Below are positions 7,163 through 16,877 of a stretch of DNA of 64,000 nucleotides, piece by piece; the first letter of the stretch is position 1, and every line of letters begins with the position of its first letter. Origin of the DNA: Dinoroseobacter sp. (GTDB lineage: Bacteria > Pseudomonadota > Alphaproteobacteria > Rhodobacterales > Rhodobacteraceae). A program made the translations under genes and the position numbers. The notes beneath the pieces are model-generated. The model was not told the origin of the DNA, did not search any database, and worked only from the letters and a program-made list of their open reading frames with translations. The stretch is from positions 1 through 64,000 of the forward strand of contig JASJAW010000015.1 of the NCBI GenBank assembly GCA_030066795.1. The letters are read 5' to 3'.

Positions 7163-8902
7163 ATGAGAGTGAACAGGATGCTGCCGCTGGCAACGACAGC
7201 CATGGCAATCGCCTTGGCAGGTATAGCCTCGGCTCAGGATATCGCACGCGAAGACACAGTCATTTTCGACCTCGACCGGACCATTCAGGACCCGGAGAAC
7301 TTCAACTGGATGACCGACGGCACGGGTATTCGTCGAATGCACGGCGCGCACCAGACTATGTGGGAGCCGCTGTTTATCCTGAACTACGGAACCGGCAATC
7401 TGGACCCTTGGCTTGCCACCGGGTTTGAGGCTAACGCGGATTCGACCGAATTCACCATCTCCCTGAGAGAAGGTGTTACATGGTCTGACGGAGAGGCGTT
7501 CAATGCCGATGACGTTGTGTTTTCGGCTGAAATGGCGCTCAGCAACGAGGAGCTGACCGCACGCGAAGTGGCCACGCTGCGCGCTCAGGTTGCGAGCGTC
7601 GAGAAGGTCGATGATCTGACAGTGCGTTTTACACTGAACGCGGCTAACCCGCGCTTTGTGGTCGAAAACTTTGGAGTGCGAATTTTCGGTTCCTTCCTGG
7701 TAATGCCGGAACATATCTGGAGCCAGGCGGAAAACCCGGCCACCTTCACCTTCAACCCGCCGATCGGCACCGGGCCCTATACATTCACCAGCGCAGCGTC
7801 CAATCGGGCGATCTGGGATCGCAACGAAGACTGGTGGGGTGCAAAGACCGGGTTTCAGGATTTGCCCGATCCGCTCCGTGTCGTCTTCCTCGAATCCGGT
7901 GGCGAGGAAAGCCGCGCGCAGTTGATCGCGACCAACCAGATGGATGCGGCGCAGAGCGTGTCGGTCGGCACGTTTGAGGCGATCGGGTTCCAGAATGATG
8001 CGGTGATGGCATGGCACAGCGACTATCCGTTCGCAGCTGCTGACCCTTGCGCACGACAGATGGAGATCAACACGACGATTGCGCCGTGGGACAGCGCGGA
8101 GATGCGTCAGGCGATTAACCTGATCATCGACCGCAGCCAGATCGTAAATATCGCAGTTGAAGGTGCGACGACCGCCTCCCAAACCATGTTTGTCGAGTAT
8201 GGCTCCATGACGCCCTTCGTGGATGCTGTGGTTGAGGCAGGGTACGGCCTGTCGCCATCGGCTGATGCAGCGGCTGGTCAGGCTTTGATTGAAGCGCAAG
8301 GCTGGACGCGAAACGGCGACTACTACGAGAAAGACGGCGAAACGCTGGACGTGGCGATACACGTGAACTCGGCCTCGGTCGAATACACCCGGACTATCGA
8401 CGTGATCGTCGAACAGCTCCAGCGCGCTGGTATCGATGCCCGCTCCGTGCCGGTCGAGAACTCGGTCTTCTGGGGCGAGGTGCTGCCCTTCGGCAATTAC
8501 GAGATGACATATAGCTGGCTCTCCTGCGGCTCGGTCAATGAGCCCTGGACCTCCATGGGGCGCTACACCGTGTCCGATGTTGTGCCTGTGGGCGAACGCT
8601 CGCCGGGCTTCAACAACACCGCGCGTTGGGACGGCCCGGAGGCGGAGGCCTATTCCGCCATCGTCGACCAGATGGAAGGTATGCCACTGGGTGACCCGGC
8701 CATTCCGGGTATGGTGGCTGAGGCCTATGGGCACCTCTCCGCCGGGATGCCGTTCATACCGCTTGTGCAGTCAGCCAAGCTGATCCCGTTCAATACGACC
8801 TACTGGAACGGCTGGCCGTCGAACGACAACTATTACAACCATCCGTTCCATTGGTGGAACACCACGCATCAGATCATTCATAACCTGAGCAAAGCGGAGT
8901 GA
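7163..8902 (+). CDS. Family-5 (Dpp/Opp-type) ABC transporter substrate-binding protein
   Basis: This periplasmic protein has 579 residues with a Sec signal peptide ending at about residue 24 (ALAGIASAQ). The SBP_bac_5 features follow: a WEPLFI segment, LREGVTWSDGEAFNADDVVFS, IGTGPYTF and a C-terminal lobe with a YNHPFHWWN tail. The family binds peptides and nickel, but some members bind sugars (S. meliloti AgpA for alpha-galactosides, several Thermotoga mannoside-binding proteins). The alpha-mannosidase in this cluster makes a glycoside ligand plausible. Ribosome-binding site AGGGAGG lies six bases before ATG. Stem-loops flank the gene on both sides. Confidence 0.9.
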   Translation: MRVNRMLPLATTAMAIALAGIASAQDIAREDTVIFDLDRTIQDPENFNWMTDGTGIRRMHGAHQTMWEPLFILNYGTGNLDPWLATGFEANADSTEFTISLREGVTWSDGEAFNADDVVFSAEMALSNEELTAREVATLRAQVASVEKVDDLTVRFTLNAANPRFVVENFGVRIFGSFLVMPEHIWSQAENPATFTFNPPIGTGPYTFTSAASNRAIWDRNEDWWGAKTGFQDLPDPLRVVFLESGGEESRAQLIATNQMDAAQSVSVGTFEAIGFQNDAVMAWHSDYPFAAADPCARQMEINTTIAPWDSAEMRQAINLIIDRSQIVNIAVEGATTASQTMFVEYGSMTPFVDAVVEAGYGLSPSADAAAGQALIEAQGWTRNGDYYEKDGETLDVAIHVNSASVEYTRTIDVIVEQLQRAGIDARSVPVENSVFWGEVLPFGNYEMTYSWLSCGSVNEPWTSMGRYTVSDVVPVGERSPGFNNTARWDGPEAEAYSAIVDQMEGMPLGDPAIPGMVAEAYGHLSAGMPFIPLVQSAKLIPFNTTYWNGWPSNDNYYNHPFHWWNTTHQIIHNLSKAE

Positions 8903-8935
8903 TTTCACCTCCCTGACGGCCTTTCGTCTCTCAGA

Positions 8936-8957
8936 CGGGGCGCGCTCCTGCGCCCCG
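8936..8957 (+). repeat. Stem-loop after the binding-protein gene
   Basis: CGGGGCGC (8936-8943) pairs perfectly with GCGCCCCG (8950-8957) around a six-base loop. Stems like this after a binding-protein gene usually protect its mRNA or partly end transcription, keeping the binding protein in excess over the permeases. Confidence 0.6.
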
Positions 8958-8984
8958 CCTCACCCAACGCAAAGGTTCAGACAG

Positions 8985-9752
8985 ATGTCTGACATCAAGG
9001 ACTTCTTCTCAGAACACGGATACTACCACGCCAAGGGCGTGTTCGACCCGGCGGAGGTCGCAGCACTCGCGCGCGACTTCGACGGTATCGTGTCGCAACT
9101 CACTGCAAGCGGCGAGGTCGTCGACGCCACATGGGACGGCGGCGAGACCGACAAGATCGCGCGCGAGGGTGACGTGATCCTGCATACGCACAACGTCCAG
9201 AAATACTCGCGGACATGGCTGAATGCCTTCCTGAACCCGCGCTTTCTGGATGTGGCCGAGGCGATCCTCGGTCCGGACATCATCCTTCACCATTCCAAGC
9301 TATTTCAGAAACCGTCCGAGAACGGCTCCCCCTTTCCGATGCATCAGGACTGGCCCTATTTCCCGACGCTTCAGGACAGCATGATTGCAGGCATCATTCA
9401 TGTGAGCGACGCGACGGACGATATGGGCTGCCTGCGGGTTTATCCTGGTTCTCACAAGCTGGGCCGGATCGAAGGCGCAGACGGGCGGCGGCAGAACGAC
9501 GTGCTGGACACCTATCCGATTGAGAACGCCCAGCCGGTCGAATGCAACGCCGGCGACGTGGTGTTCTTTCACTACTTCACGCTGCACGGCTCAATGCCCA
9601 ACCGGTCGAACCGCACTCGGAAAACCGTACTGTGCCAGCTTTACGACGGTCACGATCAGGTGGAGCCCGGCAATCAGCATCCGGACGAACGCATGGTTTT
9701 GCGCGGCTGGAACCACACGATCTCCCGCCATGCTGCAGGGCAGGCGGCCTGA
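8985..9752 (+). CDS. Phytanoyl-CoA dioxygenase (PhyH) family Fe(II)/2-oxoglutarate oxygenase, copy 2
   Basis: This 255-residue cytosolic oxygenase has an intact iron triad: His120 and Asp122 in MHQDWPYF, and His201 in TLHGSMPNRS followed by the 2-oxoglutarate Arg in SNRTRKT. PGSHKLG is a typical PhyH loop. It lies between the binding-protein gene and the permease genes, so it is tied to this transporter rather than a neighbour by chance. Members of the wider family hydroxylate amino-acid derivatives, phosphonates and lipids. Two different PhyH enzymes in one operon suggest sequential oxidations of one imported compound or its aglycone. Confidence 0.87.
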   Translation: MSDIKDFFSEHGYYHAKGVFDPAEVAALARDFDGIVSQLTASGEVVDATWDGGETDKIAREGDVILHTHNVQKYSRTWLNAFLNPRFLDVAEAILGPDIILHHSKLFQKPSENGSPFPMHQDWPYFPTLQDSMIAGIIHVSDATDDMGCLRVYPGSHKLGRIEGADGRRQNDVLDTYPIENAQPVECNAGDVVFFHYFTLHGSMPNRSNRTRKTVLCQLYDGHDQVEPGNQHPDERMVLRGWNHTISRHAAGQAA

Positions 9753-9818
9753 CCGCCAGGAAAAACCGGGACGGCCCGCCAAGAGGCCACCCGGACCACG
9801 ACAATGGGAGGACATCGC

Positions 9819-10826
9819 ATGGGACGTATCCCTGCCAGTTACCTCATGAACCGGCTCAGCACGCTGGTTCTGACGGTTCTGATTGCAGCCACGCTCATCT
9901 GGATCATACCGCGCCTGTCGGGTCTCGATCCGGCCTCCGCCGCGCTTGGCCGGATGGCCGCGGGCGGCGGATCGGTCGCCAATGCCGACGAAATCCTTGC
10001 GCAGCTTCGCTCGACCTTCGGGCTCGATCAGCCGCTGATCGTTCAATACCTCCTCTACATCAAGAACACTCTGACCTTTGACTTCGGCCTCTCGACGGCC
10101 AGTTTCCCAACTCCGGTTGCTACGATGATCGGCAATGCATTGCCCTGGACGCTGGGTCTGATGATGATTTCGCTCATCATCACCTTCTTTATTGGTAACC
10201 TGCTGGGCGCGCTGATGGTGTGGGAGCATACGCCGAAGCTGTGGAAAGCCGTGATCCCGGCGGCGATGGTCTTCACCTCTATCCCGCCGATCCTGTCCGG
10301 CCTTTTGTTGATGTACGTCTTTTCCACGCAGCTGAGGTGGTTTCCGCTGAGCGGTCCATATGGCTTGAACGTGGAGCCGGGCTGGACGTTGGAGTTCTTC
10401 AGTTCCGTCCTCTACCACGGGTTCCTGCCCGCGATGTCGATTGTGGTCGTGACCTTTGGCTTCTGGGCGCTCGGCATGCGCGGTCTGATGATCACCGTGC
10501 AGGGGGAGGATTACACGACCCTCGCAAAGGCCAAGGGCCTGCGCCCGCGCTACATCCTCTACCGGTATATGATCCGCAACGCGATCCTGCCGCAAATCAC
10601 CGCCTTCGCGCTGAAGATCGGGTTGCTTGTTGCGGGTCAGGTGCTGGTCGAACGGATCTTCGCTTATCCAGGCATGGGCAAGCTGCTCTACGACGCGATC
10701 CTTACGCAGGACTATCCCGTGATTCAGGGCGTCTCGTTTGTCATCATCCTGATGACTGCGCTCGCCGTTTTCCTCGTCGATCTGGTCTATCCCTTCATCG
10801 ACCCCCGCATCCGGCACGGAGGGTAA
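9819..10826 (+). CDS. Dpp/Opp-type ABC transporter permease (DppB-like)
   Basis: This inner-membrane permease has 335 residues from the ATG at 9819, which has GGGAGG seven bases upstream; an ATG 15 bases earlier lacks this spacing. It has an N-terminal anchor helix, a periplasmic loop with the DppB-type FGLDQPLIVQYLLYIKNTL, and five more membrane segments. The EAA loop reads TTLAKAKGLRPRYILYRY. It pairs with the DppC-like permease 4 bases downstream. Length and topology match the family. Confidence 0.93.
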   Translation: MGRIPASYLMNRLSTLVLTVLIAATLIWIIPRLSGLDPASAALGRMAAGGGSVANADEILAQLRSTFGLDQPLIVQYLLYIKNTLTFDFGLSTASFPTPVATMIGNALPWTLGLMMISLIITFFIGNLLGALMVWEHTPKLWKAVIPAAMVFTSIPPILSGLLLMYVFSTQLRWFPLSGPYGLNVEPGWTLEFFSSVLYHGFLPAMSIVVVTFGFWALGMRGLMITVQGEDYTTLAKAKGLRPRYILYRYMIRNAILPQITAFALKIGLLVAGQVLVERIFAYPGMGKLLYDAILTQDYPVIQGVSFVIILMTALAVFLVDLVYPFIDPRIRHGG

Positions 10827-10830
10827 GCGT

Positions 10831-11781
10831 ATGGCCGATCAAAACGCAGCAGCCCCCGAAACGGCCGCACCTGACGTCTCGGGCCTGACCAAGGCCCAGA
10901 TCAAGCGTATGAAGCGTTTCGACAATCCTTGGCGCAATCCGAAGCTGATCTGGGGCGTGGGGCTTTTGCTCAGCATTGTCGCGCTTGGCATTCTGGGTCG
11001 TATCTTCTGGGACACGGAGATGGTCTTCACCGGCTCCGGCCTGCCGCGTCAGGCACCCGTGGGGATCGAGAATATGCGCGGACAGATGGGCTCTTGGGCG
11101 CATCCGCTTGGAACCGATGTGACTGGCAAGGATATTCTTGCGCTGCTGATCGTTGGCGCGCCGAACTCGCTTTATGTCGGGGTGCTGGCCTCGCTGATCG
11201 GCATGTCTATCGGCATCTTTCTTGGCTTTTCCGCCGGATTTATCGGCGGACGCGTGGACGACGTAATCCGCGTTGGCTCGGACGTAATGATCACCATCCC
11301 GCCGCTGCTGATACTTGTCGTGTTTCAAGCGGCTTACGGGGACATTTCGCTTACGATCATGGCAATGCTGATTGCCTGTTTCGTCTGGCAATCCCCGACC
11401 CGGTTGATCCGCGCGCAGGTGCTGTCGATGCGGGAATCCGGCTACGTGCAGATGGCCCGTCTGTCAGGGGCCTCCACCGGCCACATCATGTTCCGGGAGA
11501 TGCTGCCGAACCTCGTGCCCTACTTATTCGGGTCTTTCATCGCCAATGTGACAACCTCCATTGTGACCGCCGTCGGGCTGGAGGTTCTGGGCCTTGGCCC
11601 GCAACGCGTGCCGACGCTTGGACGGGTCATCTACGACGCGATCAACTCCGGTGCGTTAATCCAGAATCTCTGGTGGTGGTGGGGCATCCCGACGATCCTG
11701 CTTGCGGTGATGTTCATCGGGCTGCTGCTGATCAACCTCGGGCTCGACGAAGTGTCAAACCCGCGTCTGAGACGCTTGTGA
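10831..11781 (+). CDS. Dpp/Opp-type ABC transporter permease (DppC-like)
   Basis: This second permease has 316 residues. It has a charged N-terminal tail, a first helix near residues 37-60, then the DppC features (HPLGTDVTGKDILALLIVGA, SLYVGVLASLIGMSIG). The EAA loop is YVQMARLSGASTGHIMFREM. It should form a heterodimer with the preceding DppB-like protein and be energised by the fused ATPase 13 bases downstream. Ribosome-binding site GGAGGG precedes the ATG. Confidence 0.93.
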   Translation: MADQNAAAPETAAPDVSGLTKAQIKRMKRFDNPWRNPKLIWGVGLLLSIVALGILGRIFWDTEMVFTGSGLPRQAPVGIENMRGQMGSWAHPLGTDVTGKDILALLIVGAPNSLYVGVLASLIGMSIGIFLGFSAGFIGGRVDDVIRVGSDVMITIPPLLILVVFQAAYGDISLTIMAMLIACFVWQSPTRLIRAQVLSMRESGYVQMARLSGASTGHIMFREMLPNLVPYLFGSFIANVTTSIVTAVGLEVLGLGPQRVPTLGRVIYDAINSGALIQNLWWWWGIPTILLAVMFIGLLLINLGLDEVSNPRLRRL

Positions 11782-11794
11782 GGGAGGCGCAGAC

Positions 11795-13531
11795 ATGACC
11801 ATTCTCGACTTCAAAAACGTCTCCATCGACTTCCCAACCTCCAAGGGCGTGGTCCACGCGGTTACTGATATCTCTCTGTCGGTGCCGGAAGGCCGCCGGA
11901 TTGGATTCATAGGTGAGTCCGGGTCCGGCAAGACTACAACCGCACTTGCTGCAATGCGTATGCTGGCGAAACCGGGTTTCGTCTCCCAAGGTGAAATCCA
12001 TCTGAATTCGCTTGGCAAAACCGACATCCTGAACCTGACGGATGAGGAAATGCGCCGCGTCCGCCTACGCAAGATCAGCTACATTCCACAAGGGGCGATG
12101 AACTCCCTGAACCCGGTGATGAGGATCGAAAACCAGATATGGGACGGGATCATCGCCCATGAAGGCGCGGTGACGGATGTAGAGTTGAAGCGTCGCTCCG
12201 ATGTCGCGCTGAATGGCGTCGGCCTCGACCCTGAAATAGTCGGCCCGCTTTACCCGCATGAGCTGTCCGGCGGCATGAAGCAGCGGGTGTGCATCGCCAT
12301 TGGCGTTTGCCTCGACCCCGACCTTATTATTGCCGATGAGCCGACCTCCGCGCTCGATGTCATCACGCAACGCCATGTCATGCAGACCTTGCGTGACGTG
12401 CAGGCAAAAATCGGCGCTGGCCTGATCCTGATCGGGCACGACATGGGGCTGATGGCGCAATCCGTCGATGACATCGCCGTGCTAAAGAAAGGCGAGTTGG
12501 TGGAATTCGGTCCTGTCCGCCAGATCATCGAAACCCCACAGCACCCATATACCCAGGAGCTGATTTCCTCCGTTCCGCTTGTCGGTGGCGAAAGCTTTCT
12601 CGACCCGGCCCCGGCCACACCCGCCGAGGGGTTCAAAACCGAAGACGGCACGCCATTGCTGGAACTGCGCAACGTCACCAAGCGATACGGCAGCGTCACA
12701 GCACTGCACCCGATGAGCTTCACCCTTGATGGCGAGGTTCCCAAGATCATCTCCATCGTCGGGCAATCGGGGTCGGGCAAGTCCACGATGGGGAGCCTCA
12801 TGCTCGGCTTCAACGCGCCGACCGAAGGCGAGGTTCTGTTCAAAGGTCGGGACATCAATCGGCAATCACCAGACGAAGCCCTGACGTTCCGCAAAGAAGT
12901 TCAGGCGGTGTTTCAGGACCCCTATGCCTGCTTCAACCCGTTCTACCGAGTGAACCATACCCTCAAATTCCCGTTCGAGCGGTTTGGTCTGTCGAAAGGG
13001 GCGGACCACACGACTGAGGCGATGGAGGAAGCCTGCCGCGCCGTGGGCCTTGCTCCCGAAACCGTTCTCGGTCGCTACCCGCATCAGCTTTCGGGTGGCC
13101 AGCGGCAACGGCTGATCGTAGCGCGCGCGCTGATGCTCAGCCCCAAGCTGCTGATCGCGGACGAGCCCGTGTCGATGGTCGATGCCTCGCTCCGCGCGAC
13201 GATCCTGAAGAACATCCATGATCTGAAGGATCGACACGGCATTTCGATTATTTACATCACCCATGATCTGGCTACGGCCTACCACGTCTCGGATTACGTG
13301 ATGGTGCTCTACAAGGGCCATGTGGTGGAAGCTGGGCCGCCGCACGACGTGATCGGCGACCCTCAACATACCTATACGCAACTTCTGATCTCCTCGATCC
13401 CATGGCCCGACCTTGATCGCGACTGGGGCTCCCCCGACGACGCCCGTTCGGCGCTCGAAGGCCTCTCGGAACTCGAAGGCCAGCAGGAGGCCATTCTGCG
13501 TGGCACGATCCCGGGCTTTAAGCTCGCCTGA
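11795..13531 (+). CDS. Fused double ABC ATPase (DppD-DppF type, as in GsiA/YejF)
   Basis: This single 578-residue chain carries two ATP-binding cassettes, replacing the separate DppD and DppF proteins. Cassette 1 has Walker A GESGSGKT at residues 40-47, signature LSGGMKQR and Walker B LIIADEPTSALD. Cassette 2 has Walker A GQSGSGKST, signature LSGGQRQR and LLIADEPVSMVD. In cassette 2 the D-loop reads SMVDASLR, a small departure from the usual SALD. It follows the DppC-like gene by 13 bases and is followed 17 bases later by the mannosidase. Confidence 0.93.
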   Translation: MTILDFKNVSIDFPTSKGVVHAVTDISLSVPEGRRIGFIGESGSGKTTTALAAMRMLAKPGFVSQGEIHLNSLGKTDILNLTDEEMRRVRLRKISYIPQGAMNSLNPVMRIENQIWDGIIAHEGAVTDVELKRRSDVALNGVGLDPEIVGPLYPHELSGGMKQRVCIAIGVCLDPDLIIADEPTSALDVITQRHVMQTLRDVQAKIGAGLILIGHDMGLMAQSVDDIAVLKKGELVEFGPVRQIIETPQHPYTQELISSVPLVGGESFLDPAPATPAEGFKTEDGTPLLELRNVTKRYGSVTALHPMSFTLDGEVPKIISIVGQSGSGKSTMGSLMLGFNAPTEGEVLFKGRDINRQSPDEALTFRKEVQAVFQDPYACFNPFYRVNHTLKFPFERFGLSKGADHTTEAMEEACRAVGLAPETVLGRYPHQLSGGQRQRLIVARALMLSPKLLIADEPVSMVDASLRATILKNIHDLKDRHGISIIYITHDLATAYHVSDYVMVLYKGHVVEAGPPHDVIGDPQHTYTQLLISSIPWPDLDRDWGSPDDARSALEGLSELEGQQEAILRGTIPGFKLA

Positions 13532-13548
13532 CAGGTTAGATTACCCGA

Positions 13549-16500
13549 ATGTCTCACCGACAGCGCCTGACAGCCGAGAAGATTGCACAGCGCTTGCGTC
13601 TGATTGAACCTCTAACCGCGCAGGCGCGCCGCCCGATTGATCCTTTCGCGCTGGAAACCCTCCCGGATGCAACTGTTATGCCGGACCTTTCGCGCCCGGC
13701 CGTCGAAAGCACGGGCCAGAGGTTGGAATGGAACAGCTACTGGGGGGAGCAAAACCTCCATTTCGCTCTGCGGTCCCGCTTCGTGGTTCCGAAGGGCTGG
13801 CACAATCCGGCGCTCCATCTGCCGCTTGGGGTGGCGGGCGATATCTTCACCCATCCGGAGGCGTTACTTTATATCGATGGGACTCCCTACGCCTCAGCCG
13901 ACCGGTATCATCACACAATTGATCTGCCCGAACCGGACGGGCTTCCGCATGAACTGCTTTTGCATGGCTGGACTGGGCTGACGGGCTGGCCACCCGACCC
14001 GGCAGACAGGTCCAAGCTGTTTCTGCGTGAATGTGCGGTGATCAGTATCGATCGCGATCTTCAGGGTTTTATCACGCTTGCCGAGACTGCGCTCGACCTG
14101 TCGACTGAGATGAACGACAACAGGCCGGAAAAGCATGCCATCCTGAATGCGCTCGACGAAGCGTTTCTTGTGCTCGACACGCGTGATCCCATGGGCAGCG
14201 CGTTTCGCGCCTCTGTGGCGCCTGCGACCGAGCGACTGCGCGATGGCCTCGCGAAGGCGGGGCAACCGCTCGACCTAAAACTGCACGCGGTCGGTCACGC
14301 GCATATGGATGTCGCGTATCTCTGGCCTGTGGCGCAAATCCGGCAGAAGAACGCGCGGACCTATTCGAACGTTCTGCGTCTGATGGAAGAACACGAGAGT
14401 TTCCGCTTCTCCCACTCGCAGCCGCAGCTTTATGCGTGGACCGAGCGGGACTACCCCGAGATTTTCGATGGCATCAAGGCGCGTATTGCGGACGGGCGTT
14501 GGGAAATTCTTGGCGGAATGTGGGTCGAGCCCGATGCAAACATGCCCGGCGCTGAAGCCCTGGTCCGCCAAATTCTTCTGGCGCGGCGATATTGTGACGA
14601 GACTTTTGGCGATGGTTCGGAATGCCCCGTACTCTGGTTGCCGGATACGTTCGGTTTTCCTGCGTGCCTGCCGCAGTTGATGAAGCAGGCCGGGTTACGC
14701 TGGTTTGTGACCAACAAGGTGAACTGGAACCAGTACAACCAGATGCCGGCCTCCACGACATGGTGGGAGGGCATCGACGGCTCCCGCGTTTTGGCCCAGT
14801 TCCTGACCACGCCAAGGACCGTGCAGCACTTGCCTTTCCCGACGAACTACAAGTCTGACCTGACGGCGGCAGAAGTTGTGGGGACATGGACGCGCAACAA
14901 AATGAAGGACCGCGTTCGTGAACTTCTGATCGCCTACGGCTATGGCGATGGCGGCGGTGGGCCCACGGATAACCTGATCCGCAAAGCCAAGGTATATGAA
15001 GCGCTCCCGGGAGCGCCACAGTTAACGCAGTCCTCGGTGCGCGCATTCTTCGAAAGTCTTTCAGCTGCGAACCCGAACCTGCCAACCTGGCTGGGGGAGT
15101 TCTATCTGGAAGGCCATCGGGGCGTTCTGACCGGAAACGGCTGGATCAAGCGCGCCAACCGCAAAGCGGAGGCATTGCTGCATGATACGGAATTGGCGAT
15201 GTCGCTGGCCATGCTTGTTGGACAGCGCCCTGATGATCTCACGGAGATCTGGCAAAAACTCTGTACGCTGCAGTTTCACGATATTCTGACGGGTACGTCC
15301 GTTCCTGCCGTGTTCGAGGACGCTGAACGCGACTTTGCCGAGATAACGGCGACAGCCGAAAAAGCCATGTACCGCGCGGCCAAGATGCTGCTTCCGGCGA
15401 CGGCGGCTCATCTGGTTTTGGATTGCAGTCCGCTTGCGCGTCCGCGTCAAGTGCTGTTGCCTCCAGCGTCAGGGCCTGTTTCAGAAAACGGTCAGCCACT
15501 GCCGCAGCAAACCGTTTCAGACGGCGTGCTTGTTGAGCTGCCCCAAGCAGCGCCCCTGTCTGCAAGGGTTCTTGAACAGGCCCCGGTGCCAGTAGCTGAA
15601 GTAGAGGGAGCAACAGCGACCCTTGCCAAAAACGGTGGTGCGGTTCTGGAAAACGACTTCCTGCGTGTCCGCCTGGGAACGGACGGGTTGCTAACGTCCA
15701 TCTGGGACAAGCGTGCGAACCGCGAGGTGCTCAAACCCGGCGCAGTCGGCAACAAACTGGAGTTATTTGAAGACCGTCCGGTGAGTTGGGATGCCTGGGA
15801 TATCGACATTTTTTTCGAGGACCGGGGAGAGATCATCACGGCGCTCAACAGCATTGAAATCGCTGAGACCGGTCCGCTCCGTGCAACCGTGGAACTGACA
15901 CGCGTTTTCCGGCGCTCGCGCCTGACCCAGCGGATCAGTCTTTGTCGTCATTCTGCGCGGCTGGATTTCGACACCGAGGTCGATTGGCATGAAACGCATC
16001 TCCTCCTGAAAGCCGCCTTCCCAGTCTCTGTACGCGCGACGCGAGCTGAATTTGACATTCAGTGGGGCCAGATCGACCGTCCGACGCACCGCAATACAAG
16101 CTGGGATGCGGCGCAGTTTGAGGTACCGGCACACAAGTGGGCGGATCTGAGCGATGGCAACTACGGTGTCGCGCTCCTGAATGATTGTAAATACGGCTAC
16201 GACGTTCGCGATGACGTGCTGCGTCTGTCGCTGATCAAGTCCGCGACAATGCCGGACAACACCGCCGACCAAGGCTATCACCGTTTCACTTATGCCCTCT
16301 TGCCCCATGAAGGCGACACACGCGTCGAGGTCCGGCGCGAAGCCTACGCGCTCAACCTGCCACCCCGCGTGTTTGCCGGGCCGGGCACGGGCGACGAAAC
16401 CCAAACTCCGCTGATCCAGTGTTCCAGCGAGCGCGTGGTGATTGAGACGATCAAACCAGCAGAAGACGGCGACGGGGTCATCGTGCGGCTCTATGAGGCC

Positions 16501-16668
16501 CACAACACGCGCGGCGACGTGACCCTGACGCTGCACCCCTCGGTGACGGCTGTCGGACGATGCGGGTTGCTGGAGGACAGCGTTGAGCCGATAGACATGA
16601 CCGGCAACGCGGTCGCACTGGCGGTCTCCAACTACGAGATCGTTTCGCTTCGACTGCGCCTTGCCTGA
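13549..16668 (+). CDS. Glycoside hydrolase family 38 alpha-mannosidase
   Basis: This large hydrolase has 1039 residues and no signal peptide, so it acts in the cytosol after import. The GH38 zinc site and nucleophile are visible: His252 and Asp254 in GHAHMDVAYLWP, nucleophile Asp366 in WLPDTFGFP, and His577-Asp578 in QFHDILTGTS. An N-terminal beta-rich domain (residues 1-240) and a C-terminal beta-sandwich (from about 640) frame the catalytic barrel. The family removes alpha-1,2/1,3/1,6 mannose, and some bacterial members take mannosylglycerate. It closes the AraC/PhyH/ABC cluster. The ribosome-binding site is weak; translation may be coupled to the ATPase gene 17 bases upstream. Confidence 0.9.
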   Translation: MSHRQRLTAEKIAQRLRLIEPLTAQARRPIDPFALETLPDATVMPDLSRPAVESTGQRLEWNSYWGEQNLHFALRSRFVVPKGWHNPALHLPLGVAGDIFTHPEALLYIDGTPYASADRYHHTIDLPEPDGLPHELLLHGWTGLTGWPPDPADRSKLFLRECAVISIDRDLQGFITLAETALDLSTEMNDNRPEKHAILNALDEAFLVLDTRDPMGSAFRASVAPATERLRDGLAKAGQPLDLKLHAVGHAHMDVAYLWPVAQIRQKNARTYSNVLRLMEEHESFRFSHSQPQLYAWTERDYPEIFDGIKARIADGRWEILGGMWVEPDANMPGAEALVRQILLARRYCDETFGDGSECPVLWLPDTFGFPACLPQLMKQAGLRWFVTNKVNWNQYNQMPASTTWWEGIDGSRVLAQFLTTPRTVQHLPFPTNYKSDLTAAEVVGTWTRNKMKDRVRELLIAYGYGDGGGGPTDNLIRKAKVYEALPGAPQLTQSSVRAFFESLSAANPNLPTWLGEFYLEGHRGVLTGNGWIKRANRKAEALLHDTELAMSLAMLVGQRPDDLTEIWQKLCTLQFHDILTGTSVPAVFEDAERDFAEITATAEKAMYRAAKMLLPATAAHLVLDCSPLARPRQVLLPPASGPVSENGQPLPQQTVSDGVLVELPQAAPLSARVLEQAPVPVAEVEGATATLAKNGGAVLENDFLRVRLGTDGLLTSIWDKRANREVLKPGAVGNKLELFEDRPVSWDAWDIDIFFEDRGEIITALNSIEIAETGPLRATVELTRVFRRSRLTQRISLCRHSARLDFDTEVDWHETHLLLKAAFPVSVRATRAEFDIQWGQIDRPTHRNTSWDAAQFEVPAHKWADLSDGNYGVALLNDCKYGYDVRDDVLRLSLIKSATMPDNTADQGYHRFTYALLPHEGDTRVEVRREAYALNLPPRVFAGPGTGDETQTPLIQCSSERVVIETIKPAEDGDGVIVRLYEAHNTRGDVTLTLHPSVTAVGRCGLLEDSVEPIDMTGNAVALAVSNYEIVSLRLRLA

Positions 16669-16822
16669 CGCGGCGCGTAACTTCGAAGCACTTTTGCGTA
16701 TTGCTGCGCTGATGGAACAGGAGCCATTCACTCCATATGCAAAGCGGTCATACGCGGCTGGCGAGGCTTCGGTCGGAGGGCCGTTTGCAAGGTTGCAAGC
16801 AAGTGGCCCAACCGACTGCTGT

Positions 16823-16837
16823 GTCCGCCAAGCGGAC
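16823..16837. repeat. Short hairpin between convergent genes
   Basis: GTCCGC and GCGGAC form a perfect 6-bp stem with a 3-base loop in the 209-base gap between the mannosidase and the convergent UbiH-like gene. There is no T-tract, so a terminator role is uncertain. Nothing else is recognisable in the gap. Confidence 0.3.
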
Positions 16838-16877
16838 GCTCGATGACCGCAAACCGACGTCAGACAAGCACGCGCAT

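Noticed and set aside
7148..8734. 528-codon open frame on the minus strand
   Set aside because: It lies wholly inside the family-5 binding-protein gene, is His/Arg-rich without any domain, and is a GC-driven shadow frame.
9591..10817. 408-codon open frame on the minus strand
   Set aside because: Antisense to the second PhyH and DppB-like genes; no recognisable domain.
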